Below, piece after piece: positions 37,599-50,224 of a DNA stretch of 64,000 nucleotides. The notes beneath the pieces were generated by a model. It was given only the letters and a program-made list of their open reading frames with translations. It ran no database searches and was not told where the DNA came from. Numbering within the stretch: the first letter of the stretch is position 1; each line of letters begins with the position of its first letter. Location of the stretch: NCBI RefSeq assembly GCF_030272615.1, contig NC_081412.1, forward strand, positions 101,557,796 to 101,621,795. The letters are read 5' to 3'. Source of the DNA: Cryptomeria japonica (lineage: Eukaryota > Streptophyta > Pinopsida > Cupressales > Cupressaceae). The position numbers and the translations under genes were made by a program.

Positions 37599-37612
37599 AT
37601 TGGTATCAGAGC
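37599..37612 (+). other. E3 primer binding site
   Basis: ATTGGTATCAGAGC is a perfect initiator tRNA-Met primer site of plant Copia elements, immediately after the LTR. Confidence 0.9.
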
Positions 37613-37655
37613 GTAGTCCTCTTTTTGCAAAAGTTTAACAACTTGAGGAGATCCA

Positions 37656-38325
37656 ATGTCTTCTAACTATTTCAGGAAGGACAGTCTGAAACTTGATGGA
37701 ACCAACTATGGCATATGGAAGATCAGGATGGAGAAACATTTTAATTGCATTGGAAAGGACATATGGGATATTACAAATAATGGTTATACTACTCCTACTC
37801 AAGGTCAACCTAATCCACCAAACTTGGCTAAAGAAAATGATTGCAAAGCAAGAGAAGCACTTTTGAGTGCATTGTCAGATCAGCAAATCATGGGATTATC
37901 AGATAGATCTACTGCTAAAGCTATTTGGGACGAATTGGAAATATTGAATGAAGGAGATTCCACAGTCAAAATTGCAAAACTTGAATGCTTCCAGGTCAGG
38001 TATGAAAATCTGAAAATGGAAGAAGATGAAAGGATTTCTGCTTTTATGGAAAGAGTAAATGAAATTGTTTTGGGTATACAATGTTGTGGAGGAACCTTAA
38101 GTGAAGATGAAATTTTTTCTAAAGTTTTAAGAGCATTTCCACCGGTATATAAAATGAAAGTTATTGCTATAAATGAATTGAGAACAATGCCTAATACATT
38201 AGTATCTAGAGACACTTTGGTTGGAAAACTTTCAACTTTTGAACTTGAGGAATTTGGTCCTGTCGCTACTATAAAGACGGATCTAGCTTTTAAAGCATCG
38301 TCATCATCATCAACATCATCATCAT

Positions 38326-38389
<64 letters not shown>

Positions 38390-38620
38390 TGAGAAATCTG
38401 ATTGGAAATCCTTTTATGCAAGAGAACTTGAAGAAATCAGGAAGGAGAATGAAGAACTAGAAGAGCTTGAAGCATTATTTGCAATGAAAATCTAGGGAGG
38501 TCCAGTTGGAAGTAAGTATGAAGGTAAAGCACCTTTTAAATGTTTTAACTACAATAAAATTGGTCATATGGCTTCTAGGTGTCCTAATAGACATGCAAGA
38601 TTAAGAGAAGAAGCTAAAAG
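37656..38620 (+). pseudogene. E3 gag (Copia type), degraded
   Basis: The first 223 codons are open and include LDGTNYGIWKIRMEKHF, the N-terminal Copia gag motif, and the UBN2 domain (KAIWDELEIL, LRAFPPVYKMKVIAINEL). The frame then enters a TCA repeat coding for Ser and meets a TAA at 38325. A zinc knuckle, CFNYNKIGHMASRC, lies at about 38540-38582 with one Cys changed to Tyr. A further stop is at about 38492. Gag would package the RNA. Confidence 0.85.
38296..38391. repeat. TCA/ATC trinucleotide microsatellite in E3 gag
   Basis: Nearly uninterrupted TCA units run through 38296-38391, with CAACATC and CATAATC interruptions on the left. It codes for poly-Ser between the gag domain and the zinc knuckle, and the TAA at 38325 is within it. 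Confidence 0.95.
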
Positions 38621-38799
38621 AACATATAAGCCTAACCCTGATTATCAAAGATATAAATTCAAGAAGAATAGAGATAAACCTTGTTATTATAAAGATGAAG
38701 GAGTTACTGATGATTCTGATGAGGAACCGACAGACAATGGATGGGCTTTTGTTGCTATAATAGAAGATCAATCGACACCTACTATTCAACCGGTAGAGC

Positions 38800-41637
38800 A
38801 GGCCCTAGTAGCTAAAATTGAAGATAAGGATGATTGGATCATTGATTCAAGATGTTCACATCACATGACTGGTGATAAGAGTAAATTCTTAACCTTTCAA
38901 GAATACAATGGAGGTCTAGTGAGATTTGAAGATGATAAAGCTTGTATGATCAAAGGAAAATGCACTATATCTTTTGATGGTAAGCACAATACTGATAATG
39001 TTTACTATGTTGAAGGTTTGAAGCATAATCTTTTGAGTGTTGGTCAATTAGTTGAAAAAGGATTTCATTTATAATTCAAGAATGGTAAATGCAAAATCTT
39101 AAATAGAACTGGTTTGGAAATTGCAACCGCTAATTAGACTTGAGGTAATATCTTTCATTTGAATAACAATGAGAAAGCATGTTGGATTGCACATATTGAT
39201 GAAAGTTGGTTATGGCATAAGAGACTTTGTCATGTAAACTTTGATTGCATTGTGAAAATCAGTACAACTAAGGCAGTAAGAGATTTACCTAAGATTGTTA
39301 AACCTCACAATCCGATATGTAAGGAATGTCAATTTGGAAAGCAAGTTAGAGCATCTTTTAAGAGTATACCAGATAAATCCAATAATGCTCTTGATTTAAT
39401 TCATACTGATATATGTGGTCCACCAAGAACTAGAAGTATACAAGGAGATAGATATTTTATGCTAATCATTGATGACTATTCTAGAATGTGTTGGGTTACT
39501 TTTCTCAGGGAGAAATCTGAAGCATTTGGGAAATTCAAACTATTCAAGGAAATGGTAGAAAATGAAACTGGTACGAAAATCAAATGTTTGAGATCAGATC
39601 AAGGAGGTGAATTCACATCTAAGGAATTTAATACATTCTATGAAGTGAATGGGATAAGAAGACAGTTATCAGCACCCCGGACACCGCAGCAAAATGGATT
39701 TGTGGAAAGAAAAAATAGAACTATTTTGGATGCAGCTAGAAATATGATATCAGAAGAAAATCTTCCTCATATGTATTTGAGAGAAGCAATGAATACAATA
39801 GTTTATGCATTCAATAGAGTTTGCATCAAAGGTGAAACCGGTAAGACCCCTCATGAACTATGTTTGGTAATACTCCTACTCTTAAATATTTTAGAATATT
39901 TGGAAGTAAATGCTACATTAGAAGAGATGAGTATATTGGAAAATTTGATCCTAGAAGTAATGAAGGAATATTTCTTGGTTATTCATCTAAGAGCAAGGCA
40001 TATAGATGTTTTAACAAGAGATTGCATAAAATTGTTGAGAGTGCAAATGTAAAGATTGATGAACAATTTAGAGGAAATTCAAGGTCAATGGACTCTGAAT
40101 CGATAATAGAGATAATCACAAATGAACCTACCATGAGTACACTGGTACAAAATGTTGATCTAGTTACGCCGACATCATCTAAGGACTGAACAGTCACTGA
40201 AGAACAACAAGTAAAAATACCCTGGTATGTAAGATTGAATCACTCTAAAAGTTAGATAATTGGAAATAAATATCAAGGAGTTATGACTAGAGGAAGATTG
40301 ACAAATGAAGAGGTATGTATTATTTCTCAAATTGAACCTACATCTATTAATGAGGCATGTGAAGATAAATTTTGGATTAAAGCTATGGAAGATGAATTGG
40401 AACAAATTGAAAGGAATAACACTTGGTCATTAGTTCCCTGGCCTAAAGACAAAAATGTAATTGGAACTAAATGGGTTTTCAGAAATAAACTTAATGAAGA
40501 TGGCAAGGTAATCAGAAACAAAGCAAGATTAGTGTGTAAGGGATATTCACAAAAATAAGGAATTGATTACAATGAAACCTTTGCACTGGTAGCTAGAATT
40601 GAGGCAGTTAGACTATTATTGGCTTTTGCAGCTCACAAGAACTATAAAGTATATCAAATGAATGTTAAATGTGCATTTCTAAATGGAGATCTTGAAGAAG
40701 AAGTTTACATTGAACAACCTGATGGATTTTCTTTGACAGATGACAAAGATATGGTTTGCAAGCTAAGGAAAGCTTTATATGGACTAAAGAAAACTTCTAG
40801 AGCTTGGTATGCTAGATTGGACAAATATCTTTTAAAGCTTGGTTACACTAAAGTTAATGCTGACAACAATCTATATGACAAAGTGACTAATGATGACATC
40901 TTGGTTATTGAAGTTTTTAGAGGAGAAGATAGATTTTGTAAAGACTTTTCTAATAAAATGCAACAAGAATTTTAAAAGTCTATGATTGAAGAGATAAAAT
41001 TCTTTTTAGGATTGCAAATTTCACAGACTGATAAAGGTATATTCTTATGTCAATCTAAGTACTTGAAGGAATTAGTAAAGAAATTTGGCATGGAAAACTC
41101 TAAACCAGTAAGCACACCTATGACTACAACTGATAAATCATCCTTGAAGAATGAATCAACACCTGTTAATCCGACTAGATACAAATCTATGATAGGAGGA
41201 TTACTATATTTGACACAAACAAGACCTGATATTATGAATGCAGTATGTATTGTTTCAAGATTTCAGAGTAATCCTAAAGAAAATCATGAATCAGTAGTGA
41301 AAAGGATTTTTCGGTACCTACAAGGCACTACAAATCTTGGTTTATGGTATCCTAGAGATGAAAACATTGATTTATGTGCATACACAGATGCTAATTGGGC
41401 AGGAGATGTAGATGATAGAAAAAACACCACCGATGGAGCATTTTTTCTTGGTAACAGATTAATTTCATGGTTAAGCAAGAAACAAAGTTGTACATCACTA
41501 TCAACAATAGAATTAGAATATGTTGCAGCAACAACTAATTGTACATAGGTATTATGGATTAAGAAAATGTTGAAGAACATAAAGGTAAAATGCAAGGAAC
41601 CTATAACTATTTATTGTGATAATATGGAAGCAATTGA
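38800..41637 (+). pseudogene. E3 pol (protease, integrase, RT, start of RNase H), degraded
   Basis: Protease reads [14 protein letters not shown], so the active-site DSG is DSR. Integrase has the zinc module (LWHKRLCHVNF, CKECQFGKQ), HTDICGP, RSDQGGEF and QQNGFVERKNRTI, giving D, D, E. RT keeps TKWVFRNKLNEDG and KVYQMNVKCAFLNGDLEEEV, but the FVDD region near 40910 is damaged and reads EVFRGEDRF. RNase H begins with AYTDANWAGD and is cut at 41637 by E4. Stops lie at 39073, 39136, 40187, 40252, 40556, 40972 and 41546, with a frame change near 39850. It could not replicate itself. Confidence 0.85.
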
Positions 41638-42827
41638 TGTTAGGTCCAACTAGGAAAGCTAATGTACTAAGAGGGGAGGGGTGAATCAGTACTTCAAAAC
41701 TTTTCTCCAAAAACAATCTTATTGATAAACATAAATTGTAAACTATTGATCTCATAATATAAAGCTAACACATAATTATAGAGATAACATTCATACACAT
41801 TTCACTCCATAACAAAAATATTTTGGTTATGCAGAAACTCTTTGTTAGAGAGAAAAACCGTGGTGGGGATGGCACCCACAACTTCACTATTGCAATAATA
41901 AAGGTTGCTCAGTTAGAGCTACATGTTTAGCTATTTCTGATAGCTTACCCTATTAGGAGTATCAAGATCTTTAGATCTACCTTGCTAAAGGATTTTACAA
42001 CACTTATACAAAATGCTGCACCTAGTTAAAGGCTTTACAATTTATAGACTTTGTTAGAGTCTTTTACCCTATTAAAGGTTTCTATTACAACTCAAATGAT
42101 TCAATAAAATCTTTACAAATATCTGTAACTTTACATCTAAAATGTTATAGCAGATTTTATGCGCTCAATATGAAATTACCTTGCTCATAGCATACCTCGG
42201 TAATTGATAAATCAACTCGGTAAACCCTTTTGTTTACTCTGTCCCTTAAACTATTCTCTGAAGACTTTCTCGATGACCTCTGAATATCTCTGTCAATCAT
42301 AGTAGTCATAACTCAATGTGTCCTCTTATAATTTTCCTTTTAACTCTTCTATCGCACATGTCTCTCTTGTTGATTCTCAAATTACTCTGTATAAATAGAT
42401 CTCTGGGACAGTGAGTTGTTCATGCTTCGATCTTACAAACAAGATTCATCAAATGAATAAACATAGAAATTATTTCATTGGATAAACTTCCTCAAAATCA
42501 TACAAGATCTTGAAGTGTAATTTCCTATGTGATAACGGTTCCCTGTTCCTCGATTCTTGTAACATGTTTCCACATGTGTCCAGGTTCATTGAATCTGGTA
42601 ACACATTTCTACTTGGTTTAGATTACTCGGTATGCTTCCTTTGTTGCTCGGTAGATATAGAATATTACTTGGTAGATAGCTCAGTGTATACTTAACTCTA
42701 TGACTCCTTTCTTTTATAACCGACTGCTTGAGTGCTTACCGACTGAATATTTCGATAGTATTAACCAACTAGAGTATATAGGATGACTTTGGACATAAAA
42801 CTAATGACAACTTAGTAAATAATAATA
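41638..42827 (-). repeat. E4 3' LTR
   Basis: It starts TGTTAGGTCC and ends AATAATA (AATAACA in the partner). CTCGGTA words recur at about 42196-42690. Confidence 0.9.
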
Positions 42828-43140
42828 ATCTCCCCTTTTGACATTAGTTTGGTATGTTTGACAAAACTCCTTTCAAAGTCATAACTCAAAATCTATGTAC
42901 TTAACAAATTTGACTAAAATGACAATATATACAATTGTCAATAAATAGTGATATACTCAAATATATACTCCCCTTATCAATATACTGTACATAACTTAAT
43001 TTGCATGCTCCTATGATTAATTCTCAGTGTTCACTGCTCTGTGTTATATGCTCCCCCTGTCAAATTCAACTATACATTTGGATACTCTGTTCTTCTCGGT
43101 ACACTCCCTCTTATACTCGTTATACTCCCCCTTTTTGACA
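42828..43140 (-). other. E4 multiple polypurine tracts
   Basis: CTCCCC(C)T(T)TT-type runs occur at about 42830, 42969, 43050 and 43123; the first abuts the 3' LTR. Repetition of the tract is a Sirevirus trait also seen in E1, E2, E3 and E5. Confidence 0.7.
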
Positions 43141-43149
43141 AACATAAAA

Positions 43150-46100
43150 ACTAGTTACCATTAGGTGGAGGCAACTGGTCAAAAATAGATTTATAGTTTG
43201 TACTAGCATCAGTGAGAGCAGTAGAGAGTGCATCCTTAACAATATCCATCAAGGAATTCTGAGCTGTAATATCAGCTAATAGTGAAATCAAACCATTTAA
43301 GTGCTTCCCTCTTATTGAGTAGATAAGTTGGTAGCTCGGTTGATCTACTCTTGGACTGATGATAAGTGGGGAATAAATAAGGTCTGAAGAGTCATGATAT
43401 CCATCCTTATTTTGTGTTCTTCATTCCGAAGTTCTAATTATTGAGCCATAAGAGTTTGCAGCTTGGTATAGAAATTTTGAACAAAATTTGGCTCGGTGGT
43501 CAATTTATTGGAGAGATTGGTAATCTCTTGTTCAATAACTTCAGTCTTATGCTTGATATCCTTAATAAATAATGAAAATGTACAGAGCTTCTAAAATAAA
43601 TAAAGTATATGTTTGAGTTTAGGGGACAACTCAGCAATGAGTCTAACAAGCTTGACTTTACCTATGGCAATTGCTTTCTACACTTCTTCAATCATTTTGG
43701 CAGATAGCTCTTTGTCCTTCAACTTGCTAAGGTATTCTGATGCGTCTACTCTTGATGCTTCTAATTTAGTGAGTAGTTCATCCAGTTGAATATGGATGGC
43801 AACATCTTTATTCATGGTAGCTTCAGGTAGCATGTCTGTCAATAATGCTTTAACCTTCTGAAGTACTCGGTTATTCTTCTGAATAGCTATTTGTCTTTCT
43901 TGTTCTTCTTTGGCTTTACATAGTTCCCCAAATTCAATAAGTGCTTGCCCTTTCAGTTTTGAAATGTCAACATTTGGCAACACAATGGGCTTTGACAAAT
44001 CTACCTTGAAACTATGCTTCTTCACTTTCTTTTCTTTGGATGATGAGGCTTTCATCGATTGAACGAGTACAATGGCTTTTGAGGCTTGTTTACCCTCGGT
44101 AGGTTGCTCGGTAGAGACAACACTTTTGTCAGTTCCCTTAGCCTCTGATGTGTCCTTCAGTGATTCCTTGCTTGGGGTCTCAGTGGCAATAGTTTCAGTG
44201 CATGCAGATGCTTGAGAAGTCTATTCCCCGGTGGCCTGAGAAGTAGATTCTCCTTTTGTAGACTGTTGACCCTCTTTGCCTTGATTAGTGTCCTGAGGTT
44301 TTTCATTTGAAACTTGCTGAGTTACCGGAGGATAGCACTTGACTTGTTCCAAAACTGATTCACTAGATACCAGTTTGGCATAGGCATTTCCTTCTATCAT
44401 TTATTGTTCCAGTGCCTCAATGTCCATGACATCCTCATCTTGTTGAATAGTTGAAGTAGGATCTTGCTCGGTAATGTCAACTATTTCTACTTCATCTTGA
44501 GTTTCTTCAGTCTGAATTCTAAATATTTCTTGCCATTTTTCTTTGGTTTCCTTTTCGACTTAAAGATAAAGTTCATTCATCATTTTCAAGGCTCTATGCT
44601 TCACTTGAAATTTTGTCTGGTAGTTTTTCAAATGGTTTCTAATATCATCTATCAACATGTCTGGAAAGATATGTAGTAAAACTCTTTCTCTTATCTGCTT
44701 CTCCAATTCCATAGCATATTTCCATCTATTGTCTGTGAGAATATAATGCATTTGGGAGAAAATTACTTACTTCCAATGGAACTACTCGAAATTTGAGAAG
44801 TGGGCATACAACTGATTCTTCTATTTGCTTCTTCTCATCTTCTGTTCTGGAGTCATATCTTACATACCTGAATGACCCAAATCCTCCATATTGTTTCAAT
44901 TTGTCACAAAAGTTGTCAACACTGTGTACATCTTTCTTTGTGCTTTCGACAATCTGAAATTTGTTTTTGTCTTCAGATTCTGTGTCACATGACTCCTTAT
45001 TGAAAATTAGTCTCCTGGTCGACTTTCTATAAGTCTTTGTAACTTTAGGCAATTCAACCTTTTTCTGCCTCTTATTGGGTGACACTGCAGATGATCTAGT
45101 GTTAGGGTGCTTCACTGGTGGAGTCGGTGATACCTTAGGTGTATCCTATTTCTTTCTTTTCAATATTTTGCCCTTTGGCAACTCGGTGCTCAGAGTGATT
45201 GCATCTTCTTGAGCCTCAGATTCTTCCTCAATTGTAAGTTGATCACTCTTGATAGGAGTGGAGGTAGAACCTTCTCCAAATTTCTCAGTTAGCACTTTGA
45301 TCATTTTAGTGGCTTTTTTTGTAGCCTTCGATACAACTATGCTCATTTTTACCTTCTCTTTGACCTCTTCATAGGTACCATATATGATCTCGGTAGCATG
45401 CCTTGGAAGTGATAGAAAGGCATCTATTTGTTGTTGAGAAATATCAAGATCCATCTCATAACCCATGGATCATAGAGATTGAGTTCTAGGATCTACTACA
45501 TTGACATAACAGTAGTCGGTGTCCACTTCAAAACATATATCATCCTTATATTTTTCCACTAACTAAGGTGGGATTCTGTACTTGTTATGCATCTTTTCTT
45601 GAAATTTGCTGAAGTAATCATCCATTATCTCATTGAAATTATCACCTAACTGATTGATAAAGTCATTTATTTGATGGGTGATTGGTCGGTGTAACTCCCA
45701 AACTATGTTACTGACTGATGGGAAGAATTCCTGAAAATAGAAAAACATGCACACTAAGAGTGACCCAAACTTTAGTGTGTTTGCCGAGTTATTCTTCTTA
45801 GGTTTCCTTATAGTGTTGAGATTTACAAATAGGTTTTTCAACAACACTTCACATAGATCAATCTTCATACCCTTTTTCACAATCTAGTAGGCCAAATCTA
45901 CAGCTGCACATGGTACACTATTTTCTCTTACCGGTTGAAAGAAACAAAAAATGATGACTCTAATTGCAAACTTTAGCTCTGCATCTATAACATTATTCAA
46001 TTTAAGACCTTTGCAATCAAACTCAACTCTGATTAAAGTTATCAATTCCTTCTGTGAAATCATTTTCTGTGCTTGGGCATGGTTGTATATAGGGTATCCG

Positions 46101-46507
46101 GTTATTATGTGAATGATCTCCTTGTTGATTTTGAACGATTGCTCCTCTAACCACATAAAGTCATCATGAACTCTGCTCAAAACAAATTTAACCCATTGGG
46201 GTTTGAAAACTTGAGGGTAGGTTAGGGATTTGGTCAATCCCTTGACTTTGATATGCTCATATTTGCTATCTAGGATTCCATTGGTGCATAACTCTTCATA
46301 CATGTGATTGATCTTGTTATGACCTTGCTCTTCAACATGGCACTTAGTGTAGAATCTGACATCTTCAACCAATAGAACCCTATTTGGAATAAGAGAAAAT
46401 GCATTTTTCTCATCGGGTTCAGATGCAACTTTGGGAGGTAAGGAATACTTTAGTGAGGGCTTCTCAATAGTCTCAACTACAATAGGTTTCTGCAACTTAG
46501 GAGCCAT
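43150..46507 (-). pseudogene. E4 ORF2: protein of about 1,100 codons, function unknown
   Basis: The ATG at 46507 begins MAPKLQKPIVV. The frame runs through stretches ending at 45884, 45563, 45146 and 44726, then shifts once near 44740 and continues through 44560 and 43678. The N-terminal domain has VEDVRFYTKCHVEEQG, VLSRVHDDFMWLE and INKEIIHIITGYP, and then a predicted helical segment from LNNVIDAELKFAIR onward (45930-46000). E1 ORF2 has the same order. The middle is Lys/Glu-rich with basic patches, and the C-terminus (43678-44055) is coiled coil. It resembles uncharacterised plant proteins with a ...WLD...ITGLP motif. I see no RT, protease or integrase residues. Confidence 0.65.
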
Positions 46508-47027
46508 TTCAAACCTGGATTTCTACTAACGAAAGAGCTTAGGGTTTTAACTAACCAGAAAACACTTTCAACTTAGTAAATATAATGTAGATGTTCACAA
46601 CTGATATTGACCGGTTAACTGGCTTGAAAATGCATTTGAGATTGCTGTATAAATACCTTGAAATTCACTCAGGAGATGATTGATCGCATTTGAATCACTT
46701 AGCTCTCCTCTTTGATAACTAGTAGGTGTAAAATGACCGTGTGAAGAACTTTAAGTACACATTTTACCTTATCGGGCTTTGTGTAGTTAGGTAAGAAAAC
46801 ATTAAATGCACTCGGTTCCACTAAACCGATTAACTTCCTTTTATGCTTTTACTGACTAGACAGGCTTCCTGCACTTACCGACTTCTCTGGTACTCCAAAA
46901 GACTAGATAGAATTTCAAGCTTGCTAACGCATCTTAGCTATGCAGATTTTGAAATTAAGTACGTGGTAAAATAGGAACTGTTAAGATCTAACCTTGAGAG
47001 AATGTAGTCCCTTCATACCTTTACTGA

Positions 47028-48420
47028 TTAATTTAAAGTAGATGCACCTAACTTGGTAGGTAAGGTGCTTTCTTCATTTTTTGTCTCAATTTCCCTCTTT
47101 TTCCATATTTTCAATAGTTTGATTTTTATCTCTTCAGTATCTCCTCTGGGTTGATCTCTGCAGTTCTTAGCCAAGTGTCCAGCTTTATGACAATGAAAGC
47201 ATGCCATTCCAGGATTTCTCCATGATCTTCGATTGTTTATTCCAAACCTTATCATGTAGTTGGCACTTATATGTCCATATCTTTCACAACATTCACACCA
47301 TATCCTTGTATTGTAATCCCATGGTACTGCAGTATACTGTCAGTTAAGATCTGGGTGAGTTCTGTAGCTTCTAGTATTTGCTCGGTGTGAATACCTCATA
47401 TAGTTTTTCTTCTTAAACCAACACTTCTCGGTACTGTGTCCATATCTATTGCAGTTTTTGCAAAACCCCTTGAATTTTGCCTTTTGAAAATTGCTAGCAA
47501 ACTTTTTCCTACATTGTTTAGATGTGTGACCATACTTATTGCAATTGTAACAATAACCATCAGACCTAATGACATTCAGTTGCTTACCTTTTCTGATTTG
47601 ACACATGTTGGTTGTATGTCCTTGTTTTCCACAATAGTTGCAGATAGGCTTCTTTCCTTTGATGTTCTCCTTGTTTCTAGCTTGCTTTTATGATTCCCCT
47701 CTCTCGGTGGTGTTGATTCCTTTCTCGGTAGAGTTTTTTCTTTTGTAACCGAGTCCTACATCTTTGTTGGGTCTTCTTATATTTAGTTGCTCATCCAACA
47801 TCTTTGATGCCTCATAACTTCTTTAGTGTTTTTTTTAATTTCTTCTCTGTTTCAAGTTCATTGGTCAATCTTGATAATTCAAGTTTCAATGCTTGATTCT
47901 CATTTTCTTTTAGATTTGCTTCATGATGTGCATAACCCAATTGATCAGAAAGATTATGTTGAATTCTAGTCATTCTTGTGATTTCATCATTCTTTTAAGA
48001 CACCAATGCTTCTAGCTGTTATTTTTCCCTTTCCATGTCTCTTATGTTATCCTCAATTGTTCTTAATGCATCAAGATTTTCAGTCATATGTGTGCTGAAA
48101 TGCTCATGTTCTCTTTTCATTGCTTTCAGCTATCCAGTCAGTGCTTTGTTCTTTTCTTTCAGTTCTCTAATCATTTCTTCAGTCTCTTCTGATATACTAT
48201 TCTTAGATGATGTCTCAATTTGTTCCACCAACTCTTATGAGTCTTGTAAATCATCAAACAAACTTATTCTGACTTTCAGTGATCTTTGCATTTGTCTCTG
48301 CATATTTGCAATCACTTGATTAGCATGATCCAATTCTTCTTGAGGATTCACAATTCTCTGAGATTGTTTGTAGCCTTCCATTGATAAGATCTTTCTCTTT
48401 AGGTTGTTAAACCCTTTTAC
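47028..48420 (-). pseudogene. E4 gag-like ORF: coiled coil plus zinc knuckles
   Basis: The part after the primer site is a Gln/Glu/Lys-rich coiled coil (47850-48400). A row of CCHC knuckles follows: one just upstream of 47606 (CNYCGKQGHTTNMC), CYNCNKYGHTSKQC, CKNCNRYGHSTEKC, a damaged CECCERYGHISANY and CFHCHKAGHLAKNC. The stretches 47340-47606 and 47028-47255 are in one frame with one stop between them. Several stops and frame changes lie in the coiled-coil part. It is the counterpart of the E1 gag-like ORF. Confidence 0.7.
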
Positions 48421-48443
48421 AAGATTATGGCTTTGATACCAAT

Positions 48444-49634
48444 TGTTAGGTCCAACTAGGAAAGCTAATGTACTGAGAGGGGAGGGGTGAATCACTACTT
48501 CAAAAATTTTCTCCAAAAACAATCTTACTGATAAACATAAATTGTAAACTGTTGATCTCATAATATAAAGCTAACACATAATTATAAAGTTAACATTCAT
48601 ACACATTTCACTCCATAACACAAATATTTTGGTTACGCAGAAACTCTTTGTTAGAGAGAAAAACTATGGTGGGGATGGCACCCACAACTTCACTATTGAA
48701 ATAATAAAGGTTGCTTGGTTAGAGCTACATGTTTAGCTATTTCTGATAGCTTACCCTGTTAGGAGTATAAATATCTTTAGATATACCTTGCTAAAGGATT
48801 TTACAATACTTATATAAAATGGTGCACCTAGTTAAAGGCTTTACAATTTATAGACTTTGTTAGAGTCTTTTACCCTATTAAAGGTTTCTATTACAACTCA
48901 AATGATTCAATAAAATCTTTACAAATATCTGCAACTTTACATTTGAATGTTATAGCAGATTCTATGTGCTCAATATGAAATTACCTTGCTCATAGTATAC
49001 CTCGGTAATTGATAAATCAACTTGGTAAACCCTTCTGTTTACTCTGTCCCTTAAACTATTCTCTAAAGACTTTCTCAGTGACCTCTGAATATCTCTGTCA
49101 GTCGTAGCAGTCACAACTCAATGCATCCTCTTATGATTTTCCTTTTAACTCTTCTATCACACATGTCTCTCTTGTTGATTCTCAAATTACTTTGTATAAA
49201 TAGATCTCTGGGATGGTGATCTGTTCATGCTTCGATCTTACAAACAAGATTCACCGAATGAATAAACATAGAAATTATTTCATTGGATAAACTTCCTCAA
49301 AATCATACAAGATCTTGAAGTGCAATTTCCTATGTGATAACAGTTCCCTATTCCTCGATTCTTGTAGCACGTTTCCACATATGTGTCCAGGTTCATTGAA
49401 TCTGGTAACATGTTTCTACTCGGTTCAGATTACTCGATATGCCTCCTTTGTTGCTCGGTAGACATAGAACGTTACTCGGTAGACATCTCGGTGTATACTT
49501 AACTTTGTGACTCCTTTCTTCTATAACCGACTGCTTTAGTGCTTACAGACTGAATATTTCAGTAGTATTAACCGACTAGAGTATATAGGATGACTTTGGA
49601 CATAAAACTAATGACAACTTAGTAAATAATAACA
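48444..49634 (-). repeat. E4 5' LTR
   Basis: It runs from TGTTAGGTCC to AATAACA, followed by the target duplication ATTGA. The primer site (minus-strand AATTGGTATCAAAG, 48430-48443) lies at its inner end. Confidence 0.9.
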
Positions 49635-49639
49635 ATTGA

Positions 49640-49852
49640 TATATCTAAAAATCTGGTATTTCACTCTAAGTCTAAACATGTTTCTATCAAATTCAATCTT
49701 CTATAAGAGAATGTTGAAGCAAAAGAAGTGAAATTGGTTTATGTGAATACTAAAGAGCAGATTGCAGATATTTTTACTAAGTCTTTTCCTAAGGAGACTT
49801 TTGAATATCTTAGAGAGTAGCTTGAAGTTCTACCCCCACTGGGAGAGACTTA
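49640..49852 (+). pseudogene. E3 RNase H C-terminus and pol end
   Basis: The frame resumes after E4 with SKNLVFHSK-like sequence (here SKNLVFHSKSKHVS with changes), then NTKEQIADIFTKSFPKETFEYLRE, a stop, and LEVLPP, the normal end of a Copia Pol. It shows that E4 split a once continuous gene. Confidence 0.85.
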
Positions 49853-50224
49853 GATAGTTGATGTTTGTCATCAACCGACAGAATTAATAGAGGAACCTTT
49901 ATTTTGGCTTTGATGAGGAGAGCTACTTCTCAGGGGGAGTAGTTGGATAAATTGGTTAATTAGTATTTTGTAATAAGTTCTATGAACTATTTGTATTTGG
50001 TTTTGTATTGCTTTAGTGTTTGATATCAAAGGGGGAGAGATATCTATGGAAAAACACATTATCTTTTGGGGAGAGATTATTCCTAGGGGAGAGATATTAT
50101 GCATTTTTTATTTTTGGTTAATGATCTCTTTGGGAGATTGTTGGTTTTTGGTTTTTGGCATTTCTGTTTTGGCACTTTGATGGTTTTTCCATCTTGTGTT
50201 GCCATCAATGTCAAAGGGGGAGAT
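49853..50224 (+). other. E3 3' untranslated part with repeated polypurine tracts
   Basis: AAAGGGGGAGA tracts occur at about 50030 and 50213, with weaker GGGGAGAG runs at about 49933, 50078 and 50088. The last (50213-50224) abuts the 3' LTR and sits in the Sirevirus-like context GCCATCAATGTCAAAGGGGG. Confidence 0.8.

Larger units (their letters stand above)
41638..49634 (-). mobile_element. E4: non-autonomous Sirevirus-like element nested in E3 RNase H
   Basis: LTRs 41638-42827 and 48444-49634 (about 1190 bp, roughly 95 percent identical over the first 235 nt by eye) flank an interior of 5.6 kb. The 5-bp target duplication ATTGA (41633-41637 and 49635-49639) is perfect. The minus-strand primer site is at about 48430-48443, and polypurine tracts lie at 42828-43140. 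The interior has a coiled-coil and zinc-knuckle ORF and a second ORF of about 1,000 codons, as in E1, and no pol. Confidence 0.9.

Noticed and set aside
38296-38391. TCA array as CRISPR or telomere-like repeat
   Set aside because: It is a trinucleotide microsatellite coding for Ser within gag, with no spacers and no telomere unit.
476-46507. Long second ORF of E1/E4 as an envelope-like protein
   Set aside because: Sireviruses can carry env-like ORFs, but I see no signal peptide or membrane segment here, and the ORF replaces pol and does not follow it.
41638-49634. E4 ORFs as parts of E3
   Set aside because: They are on the opposite strand, between LTRs with a perfect 5-bp target duplication.
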